This document shows positions 30,301 to 36,133 of a stretch of 64,000 nt of DNA, piece after piece. The stretch's first letter is position 1. Each line of letters starts with the position of its first letter. The position numbers and the translations under genes were made by a program. The stretch comes from Serpentinimonas maccroryi (GTDB lineage: Bacteria; Pseudomonadota; Gammaproteobacteria; Burkholderiales; Burkholderiaceae_C). The DNA lies in assembly GCF_000828915.1 (NCBI RefSeq), contig NZ_AP014569.1:2418001-2482000 (forward strand). Reading direction: 5' to 3'. The notes under the pieces were generated by a model that saw only the letters and a program-made list of their open reading frames with translations, was not told the origin of the DNA and did no database searches.

Positions 30301-32902
30301 CCGCGTGGACGTGCGTTTTATTCTGGACGGAAGCGGCGACAGCGTGCGGGTGCAGGATTTTGGCGTCATCGACCGCATCACGCCGCCGGATCTGACGCTC
30401 GGATTTGAGGTTCGCGCCACCGACAGCGATGGCGACTGGGCCACAGCAAGCTTTAACGTCAATGTGAATGCCGTCAGCGTGCCCACCATCATGGTCGGCG
30501 CCCCCGGCACCGGCACCGGCGACATCGTCGTACCCGAGGGCCAGCCGGCGGTGTTTGGCGTGCAGGTCACGGCGGCGGCGGCGGGCTCGACCCTGACGCT
30601 GGCGCTGGCCGACGGCAGCGCCCTGAGCCCGGCCGACTACAACGACGGCGTGTTCGAGTACAGCCTCGACGGCGGCACCACTTGGATCGCCTACACCGCT
30701 CCGATCAACGTGGCGGCGGGCGACAGCCTGGTGCAAGTGCGCACCAACACTGTGGACGACTCGATCAACGAAGCCAACGAGAACTTCACGCTGACGGCGA
30801 CCCTGACCAGCCTAACCACGACGGTGAGCGACAGCGCCACCGCCACCATTGTGGACAACCTTTTGGTGGTGGGCAGCAATGCATCCGATACCGTCAGCAG
30901 CACCACCACCACCAGCGACGACCACGCGGTGCGCAACCCGGCTGAGGGCAAAGACGGTGTCGTGTTCGGTGGCGGAGGCAACGATATTCTGGTGGGGGAT
31001 GTGGGCGGTCAGCGCACCGAATTTACCCCCGGCCAGAACTACAACATCGCCTTGGTGGTGGACGTTTCGGGCAGCATGGCCGGCGACCGGATCCAGCTCA
31101 TGCGGGAGGCCTTGCAAAACCTGGCGACGCAACTGGCCAACCACGACGGCTTCATCAACCTGACGCTGATTGCGTTTTCCAGCACGGCCCAAGAGCGCAT
31201 CACGATTGTGGACTTCAAGCCATCTGACCTGAATGCCCTCAACCCCCTCATCAGCGGCCTTACTGCCAGCGGAACCACCAACTACGAAGCGGCCTTCAAT
31301 GTCGCCGTCAGCTGGTTCAATAACGCCGCCAAAGCCAATCCGGTCTATGTGGACAAAACCTTCTTTGTGACGGACGGCGACCCGACCGTGTTCCTCAACG
31401 ACCAAGGTGCGGTGAGCGGCCCAGGCAACACGACCGACTTCCTCACGATGCTGAATTCGGTGCAGGCCTTTGCGCCCTTGAGAGCCGCCAGCGAAGTCAT
31501 GGCGATCGGCATCGGCACGGGCGTGAACAGCAACTTGCTGCGCTTCTTTGACGACACCAGCACCGTGGGCACGGCTACAGTTTCGTTTGGGTTCGGGGTT
31601 GTGGCCAACTTCTCTGGCTCGGCTGCGATCAACGACGAGGATAGCTGGATCCTCACCGGTGAGGGGACGCGCAGAGTAAGAGATGACGCTCTGAGGATAG
31701 TGGACAACATTGGGGAAGAAGCAGGCAGTCCGGCACGAACTGGTGCAACCACAGTCACTCTAGCGACCAGCCAAGCCATCGAGGTGCAAGAGGGCGCAAG
31801 GCTGAACTTCAACTACCAGACGCGTAATTTCGAGACCAACACGGGCACGGGTGACAGCTTCACGTGGCAGCTGTTGCGTTTTGAGAACAACGTATGGGTT
31901 GAGGTGGCCGGTCAAGGTGGAGTCATACGCACCGCCACTGACAGCAACCAGCCCAACCCGGTCGTCACCACCACCGCACTGACAGCTGGCAGCTACGGCC
32001 TGCGGTTCACCGTGTTCGACGGGTCGCACGGCAAAAACTCAAACAACGCTCAAGTCCGAATTGACGACATCAGCGTGGAGCGGGTGGTCACCGGACCAGT
32101 TGGTGAGCCGCAAATAGTTCTAACCGCCGCAGCGCTCAACGCCGCGCTGTCAACGGGCAGCACGACCGACGTGTTGTTGGCCGCAGGCGATGACGATTTG
32201 CGCGGTGGTGAGGGCAATGACATCATCTTTGGTGACGTGCTCAACAGCGATGCGCTGGCTGTGCAGCAAGGCATTGCCTTGCCGCCAGGGTCGGGCTGGG
32301 CGGTGTTTCAAGCCCTCGAAGCGGGCACATCGGGCTGGACGCGCGCCGACACCTTGTCCTACATCCGCGCCAACGCCACGGTGGTGGCGAATGAAGCAGG
32401 GCGCACAGGTGGCAACGACACCCTGAGCGGCGGCGCCGGAGACGACATCCTGTTCGGCCAGCAGGGCAACGACACCTTGACGGGTGGCGAGGGCAACGAC
32501 ACCTTGTTCGGCGGCAGCGGCAACGACACCCTCACCGGCGGTCTGGGGGCAGACGTGTTTGCATGGCGCTTGGGCGACCAAGGCACCACCGCCAGCCCGG
32601 CGCGCGACGTGATCACCGACTTCAACCCCGGCCAAGGCGACGCGCTCGACCTGCGCGATCTGCTGCAGGGAGAAAACGCTAATAACCTAGGCAGCTACCT
32701 GCGCTTTGTTACCGAAGGCGCCAAGCTGGTGTTGCAGGTGGACCACGATGGAGGCGGCACTTTTGAGCCGACACAAAACATCGTGTTCGACAACTTTGCC
32801 AGCCGGGCGGAACTGGCGCAGGCGCTGGGTCTGGCGGCTGGGTCGTCGGAGGCCGACATCCTCAACAAAATGCGCGCCGACGGACACCTGCGCACCGACT
32901 GA
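18323..32902 (+). CDS. Giant retention-module RTX adhesin (LapA-like), type I secreted
   Basis: 4859 residues, preceded by AGGAG at 18311. Residues 1-140 match the LapA-type N-terminal retention module (VTAVTGNAVIVKADGTSRAL; VGEVVQRGDVIRTQNGARVE), with a LapG-protease-like site DPAAAG at 106-111. The body is a chain of Asp/Gly-rich Ig-like repeats of the DUF5801 type ending in DGDGD...ADD..P motifs. Two DUF4114-like units lie at about 817-976 and 1325-1484. A Calx-beta-like repeat lies at about 3483-3603, and a VWA domain at about 4240-4440 with MIDAS residues DVSGS from 4247 and TDGDP at 4350-4354. Three to five RTX nonapeptides (GGAGDDILFGQQGNDTL) at about 4690-4746 precede a type I secretion C-terminal domain. 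Such proteins are held in the outer membrane by their N-terminus and mediate surface attachment and biofilm. The ABC/MFP/TolC exporter and LapD/LapG genes are not in the window. Two internal tandem duplications are recorded separately. Confidence 0.95.
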   Translation: MAQATVTAVTGNAVIVKADGTSRALQVGEVVQRGDVIRTQNGARVELLLADGQTLAMGPNQALRVDETVALTDATPQAGDAAVQPTTVAEIIQILEQGLDLLEQVDPAAAGAVAAGAGEGSDFVRLLRVAEPVEPLAFQFNLGAADTTDEIEGEPAPVTIDLSFELEEESALGLDGNDETDDGLSASRSGNFLTGVGGVLTSFSVPGLGFIAIAPGGSTLAFDANGQVIPPGATTPPSVLLTVQPNGDYTLTVVGPLNHPTPGTVEELLALSPIALIGTAGTGGYLTINLAISVADDVPAAILGEDAGPRVDTALLDEDALQGGNADGNPLRPGEFNAGGSAIANGDIVDNVSWGADGFGRVTSVSWNGGSVNLAANATSATVYILASGGLGDPANAAIRLTVGADGSYSFELLRAQTHGESGEEDYMALLEGGFTFNAVDGDGDPIEGGVRVNVNVLDDIPVISYAEPDYPDDVPTNGNGGGYPPVEPGAVTVDESDFGVDGTSAYGTVHFSVSFGADGPALGGGKLYVLEARTGDATGLTDTATGQAVVIAQGSNGAILGVVTDVNNVQQTVFVMSVDPATGVVSFDQQRAVVHGNAQDPNDRVSIAQGIINLRLTATDGDGDAVSATVDVGRLVSIADDGPSIELSRSEAALPVLAVDESNLALNATGEFAGLFAVDADAGADGEASRSSVYSLGVNTAIASGVVDVASGLDVVLVLDGTTVRGQVTINNVVTDVFTVGVNAQGEVSLDQIRALRHADTSNPNDTVRLAAGSVTLTRTDTLTDGDGDSASDSYSVAIGGALSFADDAPSINVTSALTTTLTVTLRGSDAGYDNSFGYYIKDEDGNPTTGVVIWDNVKAFATTEVTIVGYTADQIGFFIIPNGNNLNPDLAANTPVTFQQVGNHWQATPVGGNTALVGAGGAGGILFDDADLNPDGRSYVQDNAAPGNLNWEDIRGGGDGDFNDVNIEVTARTNLPVLTTQDAQTIDTVEGTTTTAVSDSASAGFGHLFDSTNTHNFGADGAGSIQSSYAVRMLGIGLSGLSSQGQAVQLLELNGAVFGRITVGGQERDIFSITVDSAGVVTLTQFAELDHVGENDDDNAFNNSASMLRLPNEVVYLERTDTITDRDGDQASSSLSIDIGAAMRFEDDVPSIDVSRSEAVMPVLAVDESNLGINASANFAGLFAVDADAGADGEASRSSVYSLGVNSAIASGVVDVASGLDVVLVLDGTTVRGQVTINNVVTDVFTVGVNAQGEVSLDQIRALRHADTSNPNDTVRLAAGSVTLTRTDTLTDGDGDSNSDSLSLEIGNALSFADDAPSIDVSSALTTTLTVTLRGSDAGYDNSFGYYIKDANGNPTTGVVIWDNVKAFGTTEVTIVGFTAEQVGFFIIPNGNNRNEGLEPNTPVTFSFNEAGGYWQATPVGGNTALVGEGGEGGILFDVAALNPDDRAYVQDNADPGNLNWEDIRGGGDGDFNDVNIEVTWSTNLPVLTTQDAETIDTVAGNATTAVSDSVSAGFAGMFASTPNFGADGAGSVQTSYAVRMLGIGLAGFTSQGQDVQLLELDGAVFGRITVDGQERDIFSITVDGDGVVTLTQFAELDHVGEAEDENAFNNSANMLRLPNEVVYLERTDTITDRDGDQASSSLSIDIGAAMRFEDDVPRIEVAADTLLLDEDALQGANADAQPPRAGEVNAGGSASVSGSIVDNVNWGADGFGRVTGVSWMVGEQSFSVAVPESVPTTVFLNANAQVQQGSSGAALSLTVGANGNYTVTLLDNLLIAGAGENLVSVLSNGFVFNAIDGDGDAVAGGVRVVVNVQDDIPVAVAERLVTATVAENDIRTPLSTGTSPNDGNADGSFTGDPGQIRGPATVSGSLASLVSYGADGAAAGGGFGLSTDFAGLTAQTLTSAGATLSYAVNGNTLTATAGSGTAARTVFTLEVQPNGNYTLRLFDQLDHASGQGANNLALDLSSVITATDADGDRITLSRGFTVNVTDDVPQLDGWLPSIGLVEEEALPGGNPEWPNLGTVVNGSVAGQAESGADDPLTFSLNPVLGGLPALTSAGLAVTYAVSGNTLTATAGTGEAARPVFTLQLQPNGSYTFTLRAPIDHPAGDGENTRTLDLSSAIVATDRDGDALVLREALSIKIIDDVPRVDLRGADTVAEDAVGTIAGTWNVQMGADQPGAVVVRLGDQSHAIGTSIAVNVGGQALGTLTVNAGGTWSFDPNPNLNNPSGVHFTFSIRATDADSDVESNSHTITVTDGRNPSAGKAQTLTLDEEALGNANATGTNPATSAEAATATLAFTAGSDDLVGFAFSTNLNNLVRNTDGVTGPELTWTRTNATTLTATFSDTGTLALTLTLSAPGSIAHGTSGNVTVNATLSDNLRHALAGGEQVLSLGSIGVVATDRDGDAATGTINLSVQDDIPRITVSPTQNLHESFEGFVTTEPNQGGWFVVGEAGRTLVGNDGIVWTLNEAGIEIQRGNVGGALPSDGTHKAELDAHNLAGGSANTLTELSTQIYVPGSTFEMSFDYQPRPADLADSGMKVRFNNIEVTISSDSNGVLTINAPLTGVTVNQTAGSGSWTGIGLVFSGVTPGLHSLSFAGLSDNVNGDTNGAYIDNIRMAANNPILVDETSLNVDGSANAGALRFSVDFGADGAAATNARVFSLTATNDTATGLFDTATGQAVVIAQGSNGQILGVVTVNSVQQTVFVMSVNADGVVSFDQQRAVVHGNPQNPNDSVSLNPNVINLRLTATDGDGDAVSATVDVGRLVSIADDGPRIDVSLASPDAQPLPVLTTQDAETIGAASDTATGNFAGLFAVSANAGADGEASRSSSYSLSVGIPATGLSSGGQAISLFAGPNGQLLGSTATAANLVTAENTVFEIGVNASTGEVTLTQHLELDHAGEAADNDAFNNSANLLRLPNGVVLLERTDTITDGDGDQARDSQRIDIGAAMRFEDDMPRITVSPTQNLRESFEGFVTTEPNQGGWFVVGENGSTLVGNDGIVWTLNEAGIEIQRGNVGGAAPSDGAHKAELDAHNLAGGSTNTLSVLSTQLYVPAAPFVMSFDYQPRPAAMTDSTMTVTLGAVVVAISADAQGVLSISAPSGVTATTTPGTNGWSTINLSFANVTPGLNTLSFAGTGSANSLGAYIDNIRMAANNPILVDETRLGDDGSANAGALRFSVDFGADGAAASNARVFDLTAANGAPTGLTDTASGQPVVIAQGSNGQILGVVTVNNVQQTVFVMSVDAETGVVSFDQQRAVVHGDALDPDDSVSIAQGVIELRLTATDGDGDTVSATVDVGSLVSIADDGPRIDVSLASPDAQPLPVLTTQDAETIGAASDTATGNFAGLFAVSANAGADGEASRSSSYSLSVGIPATGLSSGGQAISLFAGPNGQLLGSTAAAANLVTASNTVFEIGVNASTGQVTLTQHIEIDHAVSGSLAGLPAGTVLLSASSTITDGDGDQASDSATRDISAAFKFEDGTPPVVSISARPATVDEDGAAVITFTVSQDRVSVTDTVVTISLTGTATENTDYAVTGLPAGQTRTVTILAGQSSVSFTADPTPDILDENNETVVATIDAATGATVDPGADRATATILDNDTAPTIDDLAVSVSEEGLANGLVDTSGTPVDTTNSRSASGTLAVTGNGVAPLTIALPLTGLPATIGGTALTWSHGANQAVLIGSAGTTQVIQITLNGGSTAVTTGATSVNYVVELLAPIQHPTNNVEDLLSFSVGLSISDGVNPVDAGSLQITIEDDMPRITSVDSLTLPNQVGSQTGNIVGLAFGADGPAAAQSIRLSGWTDLPGITETLSLDGRTLTAAIDGSGLPPLVFYTLSLNTNGTYTFTLVTPQPTQTIAIGNQFGAGNPVETIVVTAGTNTVTFDGLLYTNAGGVGAPQNPGTVSNADNLNPNNLGFGVQNGNIDHNEGFRASMAQPADGLSFQVHGNGNTDTATIEWVAYAADGTTVVDFGQLTLSGLKNDGNQLASIASDTEFSRVDVRFILDGSGDSVRVQDFGVIDRITPPDLTLGFEVRATDSDGDWATASFNVNVNAVSVPTIMVGAPGTGTGDIVVPEGQPAVFGVQVTAAAAGSTLTLALADGSALSPADYNDGVFEYSLDGGTTWIAYTAPINVAAGDSLVQVRTNTVDDSINEANENFTLTATLTSLTTTVSDSATATIVDNLLVVGSNASDTVSSTTTTSDDHAVRNPAEGKDGVVFGGGGNDILVGDVGGQRTEFTPGQNYNIALVVDVSGSMAGDRIQLMREALQNLATQLANHDGFINLTLIAFSSTAQERITIVDFKPSDLNALNPLISGLTASGTTNYEAAFNVAVSWFNNAAKANPVYVDKTFFVTDGDPTVFLNDQGAVSGPGNTTDFLTMLNSVQAFAPLRAASEVMAIGIGTGVNSNLLRFFDDTSTVGTATVSFGFGVVANFSGSAAINDEDSWILTGEGTRRVRDDALRIVDNIGEEAGSPARTGATTVTLATSQAIEVQEGARLNFNYQTRNFETNTGTGDSFTWQLLRFENNVWVEVAGQGGVIRTATDSNQPNPVVTTTALTAGSYGLRFTVFDGSHGKNSNNAQVRIDDISVERVVTGPVGEPQIVLTAAALNAALSTGSTTDVLLAAGDDDLRGGEGNDIIFGDVLNSDALAVQQGIALPPGSGWAVFQALEAGTSGWTRADTLSYIRANATVVANEAGRTGGNDTLSGGAGDDILFGQQGNDTLTGGEGNDTLFGGSGNDTLTGGLGADVFAWRLGDQGTTASPARDVITDFNPGQGDALDLRDLLQGENANNLGSYLRFVTEGAKLVLQVDHDGGGTFEPTQNIVFDNFASRAELAQALGLAAGSSEADILNKMRADGHLRTD
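20250..23297 (+). repeat. Tandem duplication, period 1524 bp, inside the adhesin gene
   Basis: Two consecutive 508-codon copies (20250-21773 and 21774-23297). The offset is exactly 1524 at both ends (for example the ATGCGCTTTGAGG at 21755 and 23279). Each copy contains two DUF5801-type repeats flanking a DUF4114-like unit. A stretch from about 20429 to 20690 is identical at DNA level to its partner, whereas other parts differ at many sites, a mosaic that suggests gene conversion. Confidence 0.9.
25589..28790 (+). repeat. Second tandem duplication, period about 1.6 kb, inside the adhesin gene
   Basis: Copies start at 25589 and 27200 (offset 1611), settling to offset 1602 further in. Each copy opens with ESFEGFVTTEPNQGGWFVVG, continues through a lectin-like segment (QIYVPG or QLYVPA) and ends with a DUF5801-type repeat. 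Positions 26633-26919 are identical base for base to 28235-28521 (287 bp). Confidence 0.9.
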
Positions 32903-32926
32903 TCGGGGCGGCAGCGGCGGCGCGCT

Positions 32927-34765
32927 TCAAGCTTGGGGCGCGGCCGCCGTGCCCTCGGCTTGGTCCAGCACCTCGCGCGCGTGTTGCTCGCCTTGGCGCA
33001 CGATGGCGTCGAACTGGTTCCACTGCAGCAGCCCGACTTTGAGCAGCGGCGGGTTGAGGTAGAGGTCGCACAGGCGGCGCGATTCGGCTTGGCGCGAGGC
33101 GCTGTAGAGGATCGAGACGTTGAGCAGGTACGACACCAGCGAGGGCAGGCGGTAGCGGCGGCTGGCGCGCGGGCGCAGGCGGTCGAGCAGCAGCGCCCAG
33201 GGGCCGGGGATTTCATCGAAGGTGAGGCGGCGCGCGCTGCGCGGGCTCAGGTCCACGCCGATGACGCGCCGCACGCCGCGCTGCTCGCGCATCACGTTGA
33301 CCGGGAAGTTGTTGAAGGTGCCGCCGTCGCAGAGCAGCTCGCCGTCGCGGATCACGGGCGGCAGCGCTCCGGGTATGGCCAAGCTGGCGCGCAGGGCTTG
33401 GCTTAAATCGCCTTGCTGCAGCCGCAGCTCTTGACCGCGCGAGTAGTTGCTGGCGATGCAGAAAAAGCCCTTCCACAAATCGACCAGGTCGGCCTGGCCG
33501 CCGGTGATCTGCTGGAAGGATTCATCGACCACGCGCCGCACCCGGCGCCCACGGATGAGCGAGACCAGCGGCAGCCAGTTGTAGTCGCCGGTGGGGTTGA
33601 TGCGAAACGCGCCCCGCGCCATGTCGATGGTGGTGTTCACGTCGCCGTCGGCAGCGATCAGCGCCGCCATGATGGCGCCGATGCTGGTGCCGCCGACGCA
33701 GTCGATTTCGATGCCGCGGCGTTGCAGCTCTTTCCAGATGCCCAGATGTGCCAGCCCGCGCGCGCCGCCGCCGGCCAGCACGAGCCCGGTGGCTTGGTGG
33801 CTGAGGATGCGCGCCAGCCGCTGCACGTCGCGCTCGAGGGCGGGGCGCAGGTTGATGTGGCCATTGACCGGGCGCCGATCGAGCCAGCGCCGCATGCCGA
33901 GCGGGCTTTTGAGCTCGGCCGGGTGCAGCAGCAGCAGGGTTTGGTTGGGTGCGCCCAGCTGCAGCGATTCGATCAGGCAGGCTTGTTCGATCGGGTGGAT
34001 GTGCGCCGGCTCGCTGGCCTGGGCCAGCAGCAGGATTTCGTCGGCGTGGCGCGTGCACAGGCGGCTCCAGCCTTCGTCGGCGACGTCGGCCTGCAGGAGC
34101 ACGAAATCGTGCCCGGTTTCAAGCTCGTCGAGCACCAGTGCGCAGGCGGCGTCGCTGGCCGCGCCGTGCTTTTGCAGTGCCTGGGCGCGGGCTTCGGCGG
34201 CGCCGATGCAGGCCACGCGGCCGTGTTTGGCTAGGGCGCGCTGCAGGTCTGCGGCCAGGGTGGCGGCCTGCACGTGGGCGGTGATGGGCAGCAGGCACAG
34301 CATCACCGGTGCTGCCTCGGGGCGGCTGGTGCTCTGGGTTTGCAAGCGCTCGATGATCTGGCGCGTGAGCGCAAACGAGGCCTGGGGGTAGCGTTGCACC
34401 AGATCGACAAACTGCGCTTTGTCGAGGCGCGCCAGCAACGTGTGGCGCACTGCGACCACGGTGGCCGTGCGCGGGGCCTCGCTGTAGAGGCCGATTTCGC
34501 CCATGATCTCGCCACGCCCGAGCTCGCGCACCGCGCGCTGGCTGCCGTCGGCGCCGTTGACGTAAACGCGCAGCCGCCCGCTCAGGCTCAGGTAGGCGGC
34601 GTCGGCCACTTGGCCCTGTTGCAGCAACACCTCACCGGCTTCAAGCTCGACCCAGCTGAAGTGCGCGCACACTTCTTGTAGCACCTCGGGTGCCATGGCC
34701 CCAAAATGGGCCTGCAAATACCGCCCCAAGCGCTCACGGCGCTGTTCGTTTAAGTCCGTTTGCAT
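32927..34765 (-). CDS. Patatin-like phospholipase with cyclic-nucleotide-binding domain (NTE family)
   Basis: 612 residues from ATG 34765, with GGAGG (34771-34775) at ideal spacing; an earlier start at 34795 is less likely. A cNMP-binding fold covers about 20-140 (GEVLLQQGQVADAAYLSLSG; GEIMGEIGLYSEAPRTATVV). Residues about 155-300 form the middle region usual in this family. The patatin domain follows: oxyanion GGGARGLAHLGIW near 330, nucleophile GGTSIGAIMAAL near 358 and catalytic Asp in CDGGTFNNFPV near 480. The layout is that of neuropathy-target-esterase-like lysophospholipases acting on membrane lipids. Its ribosome binding site sits just beyond the 3' fragment of mnmA left by the neighbouring islet, so the gene was probably downstream of mnmA before the insertion. 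Confidence 0.93.
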   Translation of the reverse strand: MQTDLNEQRRERLGRYLQAHFGAMAPEVLQEVCAHFSWVELEAGEVLLQQGQVADAAYLSLSGRLRVYVNGADGSQRAVRELGRGEIMGEIGLYSEAPRTATVVAVRHTLLARLDKAQFVDLVQRYPQASFALTRQIIERLQTQSTSRPEAAPVMLCLLPITAHVQAATLAADLQRALAKHGRVACIGAAEARAQALQKHGAASDAACALVLDELETGHDFVLLQADVADEGWSRLCTRHADEILLLAQASEPAHIHPIEQACLIESLQLGAPNQTLLLLHPAELKSPLGMRRWLDRRPVNGHINLRPALERDVQRLARILSHQATGLVLAGGGARGLAHLGIWKELQRRGIEIDCVGGTSIGAIMAALIAADGDVNTTIDMARGAFRINPTGDYNWLPLVSLIRGRRVRRVVDESFQQITGGQADLVDLWKGFFCIASNYSRGQELRLQQGDLSQALRASLAIPGALPPVIRDGELLCDGGTFNNFPVNVMREQRGVRRVIGVDLSPRSARRLTFDEIPGPWALLLDRLRPRASRRYRLPSLVSYLLNVSILYSASRQAESRRLCDLYLNPPLLKVGLLQWNQFDAIVRQGEQHAREVLDQAEGTAAAPQA

Positions 34766-34790
34766 CGCTGCCTCCAAAAGTGCTAATAGT

Positions 34791-34835
34791 ACCACCTCCG
34801 AGGCAAACCTCGCCGTCGTACAGCACGGCGCTTTG
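34791..34835. repeat. 45-bp direct repeat, left copy (mnmA 3'-end fragment)
   Basis: 43 of 45 bases match 36134-36178. On the minus strand it encodes the same 15 residues as the conserved end of MnmA ([15 protein letters not shown]). Bases outside the repeat on the islet side are unrelated. It marks the left boundary of an inserted or duplicated islet. Confidence 0.85.
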
Positions 34836-36133
34836 AAGCTTCATTGCTAAGCCAGTTGTAAATTGCCGGCCAAAACGGGCCTAAGAAAATATTTAAATCA
34901 ACAACTTATGGTTTTTTGTTTGCTAAGCACAGTCTTTCGGCAATAGCTAGCTTTGGCCCTCGGGGCCGCCCTCAGCTAGGCGCCAAATCGCCGTGGCCTT
35001 GGGGCCCGTGCGGTGAATCAGGCCATAGCGACGCATGGCTTGCAGCAAATTTCGAATTTTGTGGGCCTTCTGGGCGGCATCGAGCACGTCTGGCAGTTTG
35101 GCCAGCAGGAGTTCGTCCAAGTCTTTGCGGGAAGCCTGCCCGTACTTCTTCAAGTAGTCGGTCACTAGCTTGCGGTAGTAACCGTCGTCCAAGCCTTTGT
35201 TGCGGATGTAGCTGGCCTTCTGGCCCGCCCACTCCGCCACTTTGGCCGACATAAATGCCCAGGTTCGGTGACTTCGAAAACGAAGTCAGGCAGAGGAAAG
35301 TAGCGGTCGCGCTGGGTTTGAAACATGCGCCGTATACCGCTACCCACCTGGTCAATCATGCGCAGGCGAATCATGCCGTCAATCAACCATTGGTTGCGGT
35401 AGTGCCTTGGGCATCAGCGCGAATGTGCTCGTGCCGCGATGTGTCGGGCTCTGCCTTGAGCAAGTATTCGGTAAAGCGTTTGCGTGCAGCATCCAAGGCT
35501 TCGGGGTCTAAATCAGCCACCGTCGCGTCTGGCACGATCTCGCCCGACCAATCGGACTTCTGCCCCAAAAAGTCCCAAATGCGCAACTCCTTGTCGGGAT
35601 GGTCGCTGAGCTTGGTTTTATGACTGTCGATGCGGATGTAGCGCACCCCGGCGAATGCCAAGGGAGCCGTGCGTGGGGCCTTGATGTCCAACACCACCAC
35701 TGGCCCCTGCGGGTGTTGCACTTCATGGAACTCGAAGTCGGGCCGAGGTGAGGTCGCCTGTGTCAGCCACATGATCAGCGGTTGCGCACCGTCACCCTTG
35801 GCCGTGAACGGTTTGAAGGTGGTGCCGGTCACCCCATGCGTCTTGTCGTTCACGCCCCACACCAGGTAGGCGTGGTCATGCCGCTCCAACACCGCCGCAT
35901 TGGCTAGGGCAGACAGGTATTCGCCGATGTCGCGCGGCAAATCCCAGCCGGACTTGAACTCCACCGTGCTGGCCTCGCGCCCTTCGGCGCGCAACCGGTC
36001 CACCAAGGCAATCAAGTCAGTCTGGTCCATGATCAGAGGCTCCGCACGTTGGCAATGCCGTTGTGCTGGGTGCCGGTGCCTGTGCCGAGCGTGAGCGCCA
36101 GTTGCCGCACGCGGCGCTTGCCGTGCCTATAAC
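34836..36133. mobile_element. Small decayed genomic islet between mnmA end repeats
   Basis: 1.3 kb bounded by the 45-bp direct repeats. It holds a broken AlbA_2-type gene and, at 34836-34946, a gene-free A+T-rich stretch (AAATATTTAAATC, TTTTTTG) unlike the flanking DNA. No integrase, transposase or terminal inverted repeat is visible, so it may be the remnant of a larger element that used the 3' end of mnmA as its target; other mechanisms of duplication are possible. Confidence 0.6.
34947..36030 (-). pseudogene. Broken AlbA_2 (Schlafen-like) nucleic-acid/ATP-binding protein gene
   Basis: Three collinear pieces in different frames make up one gene. 36030-35383 encodes an AlbA_2 N-terminus (STVEFKSGWDLPRDIGEYLS; VWGVNDKTHGVTGTTF; GVRYIRIDSHKTKLSDHP) and ends at TGA after a nonsense tail. 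From about 35400 to 35256 another frame gives the later family motif MIDQVGSGIRRMFQTQRDRY followed by FPLPDF. From 35252 to 34947 a third frame gives the C-terminal winged-helix part (ASYIRNKGLDDGYYRKLVTD; LLQAMRRYGLIHRTG). Intact relatives have about 450-600 residues; roughly 150 residues of the central ATPase region and about 70 more are missing, so two deletions plus frameshifts have inactivated it. Such genes are often on islands and near defence loci. GC is lower than the flanks. The first ATG overlaps the mnmA stop by 14 nt. Confidence 0.85.
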
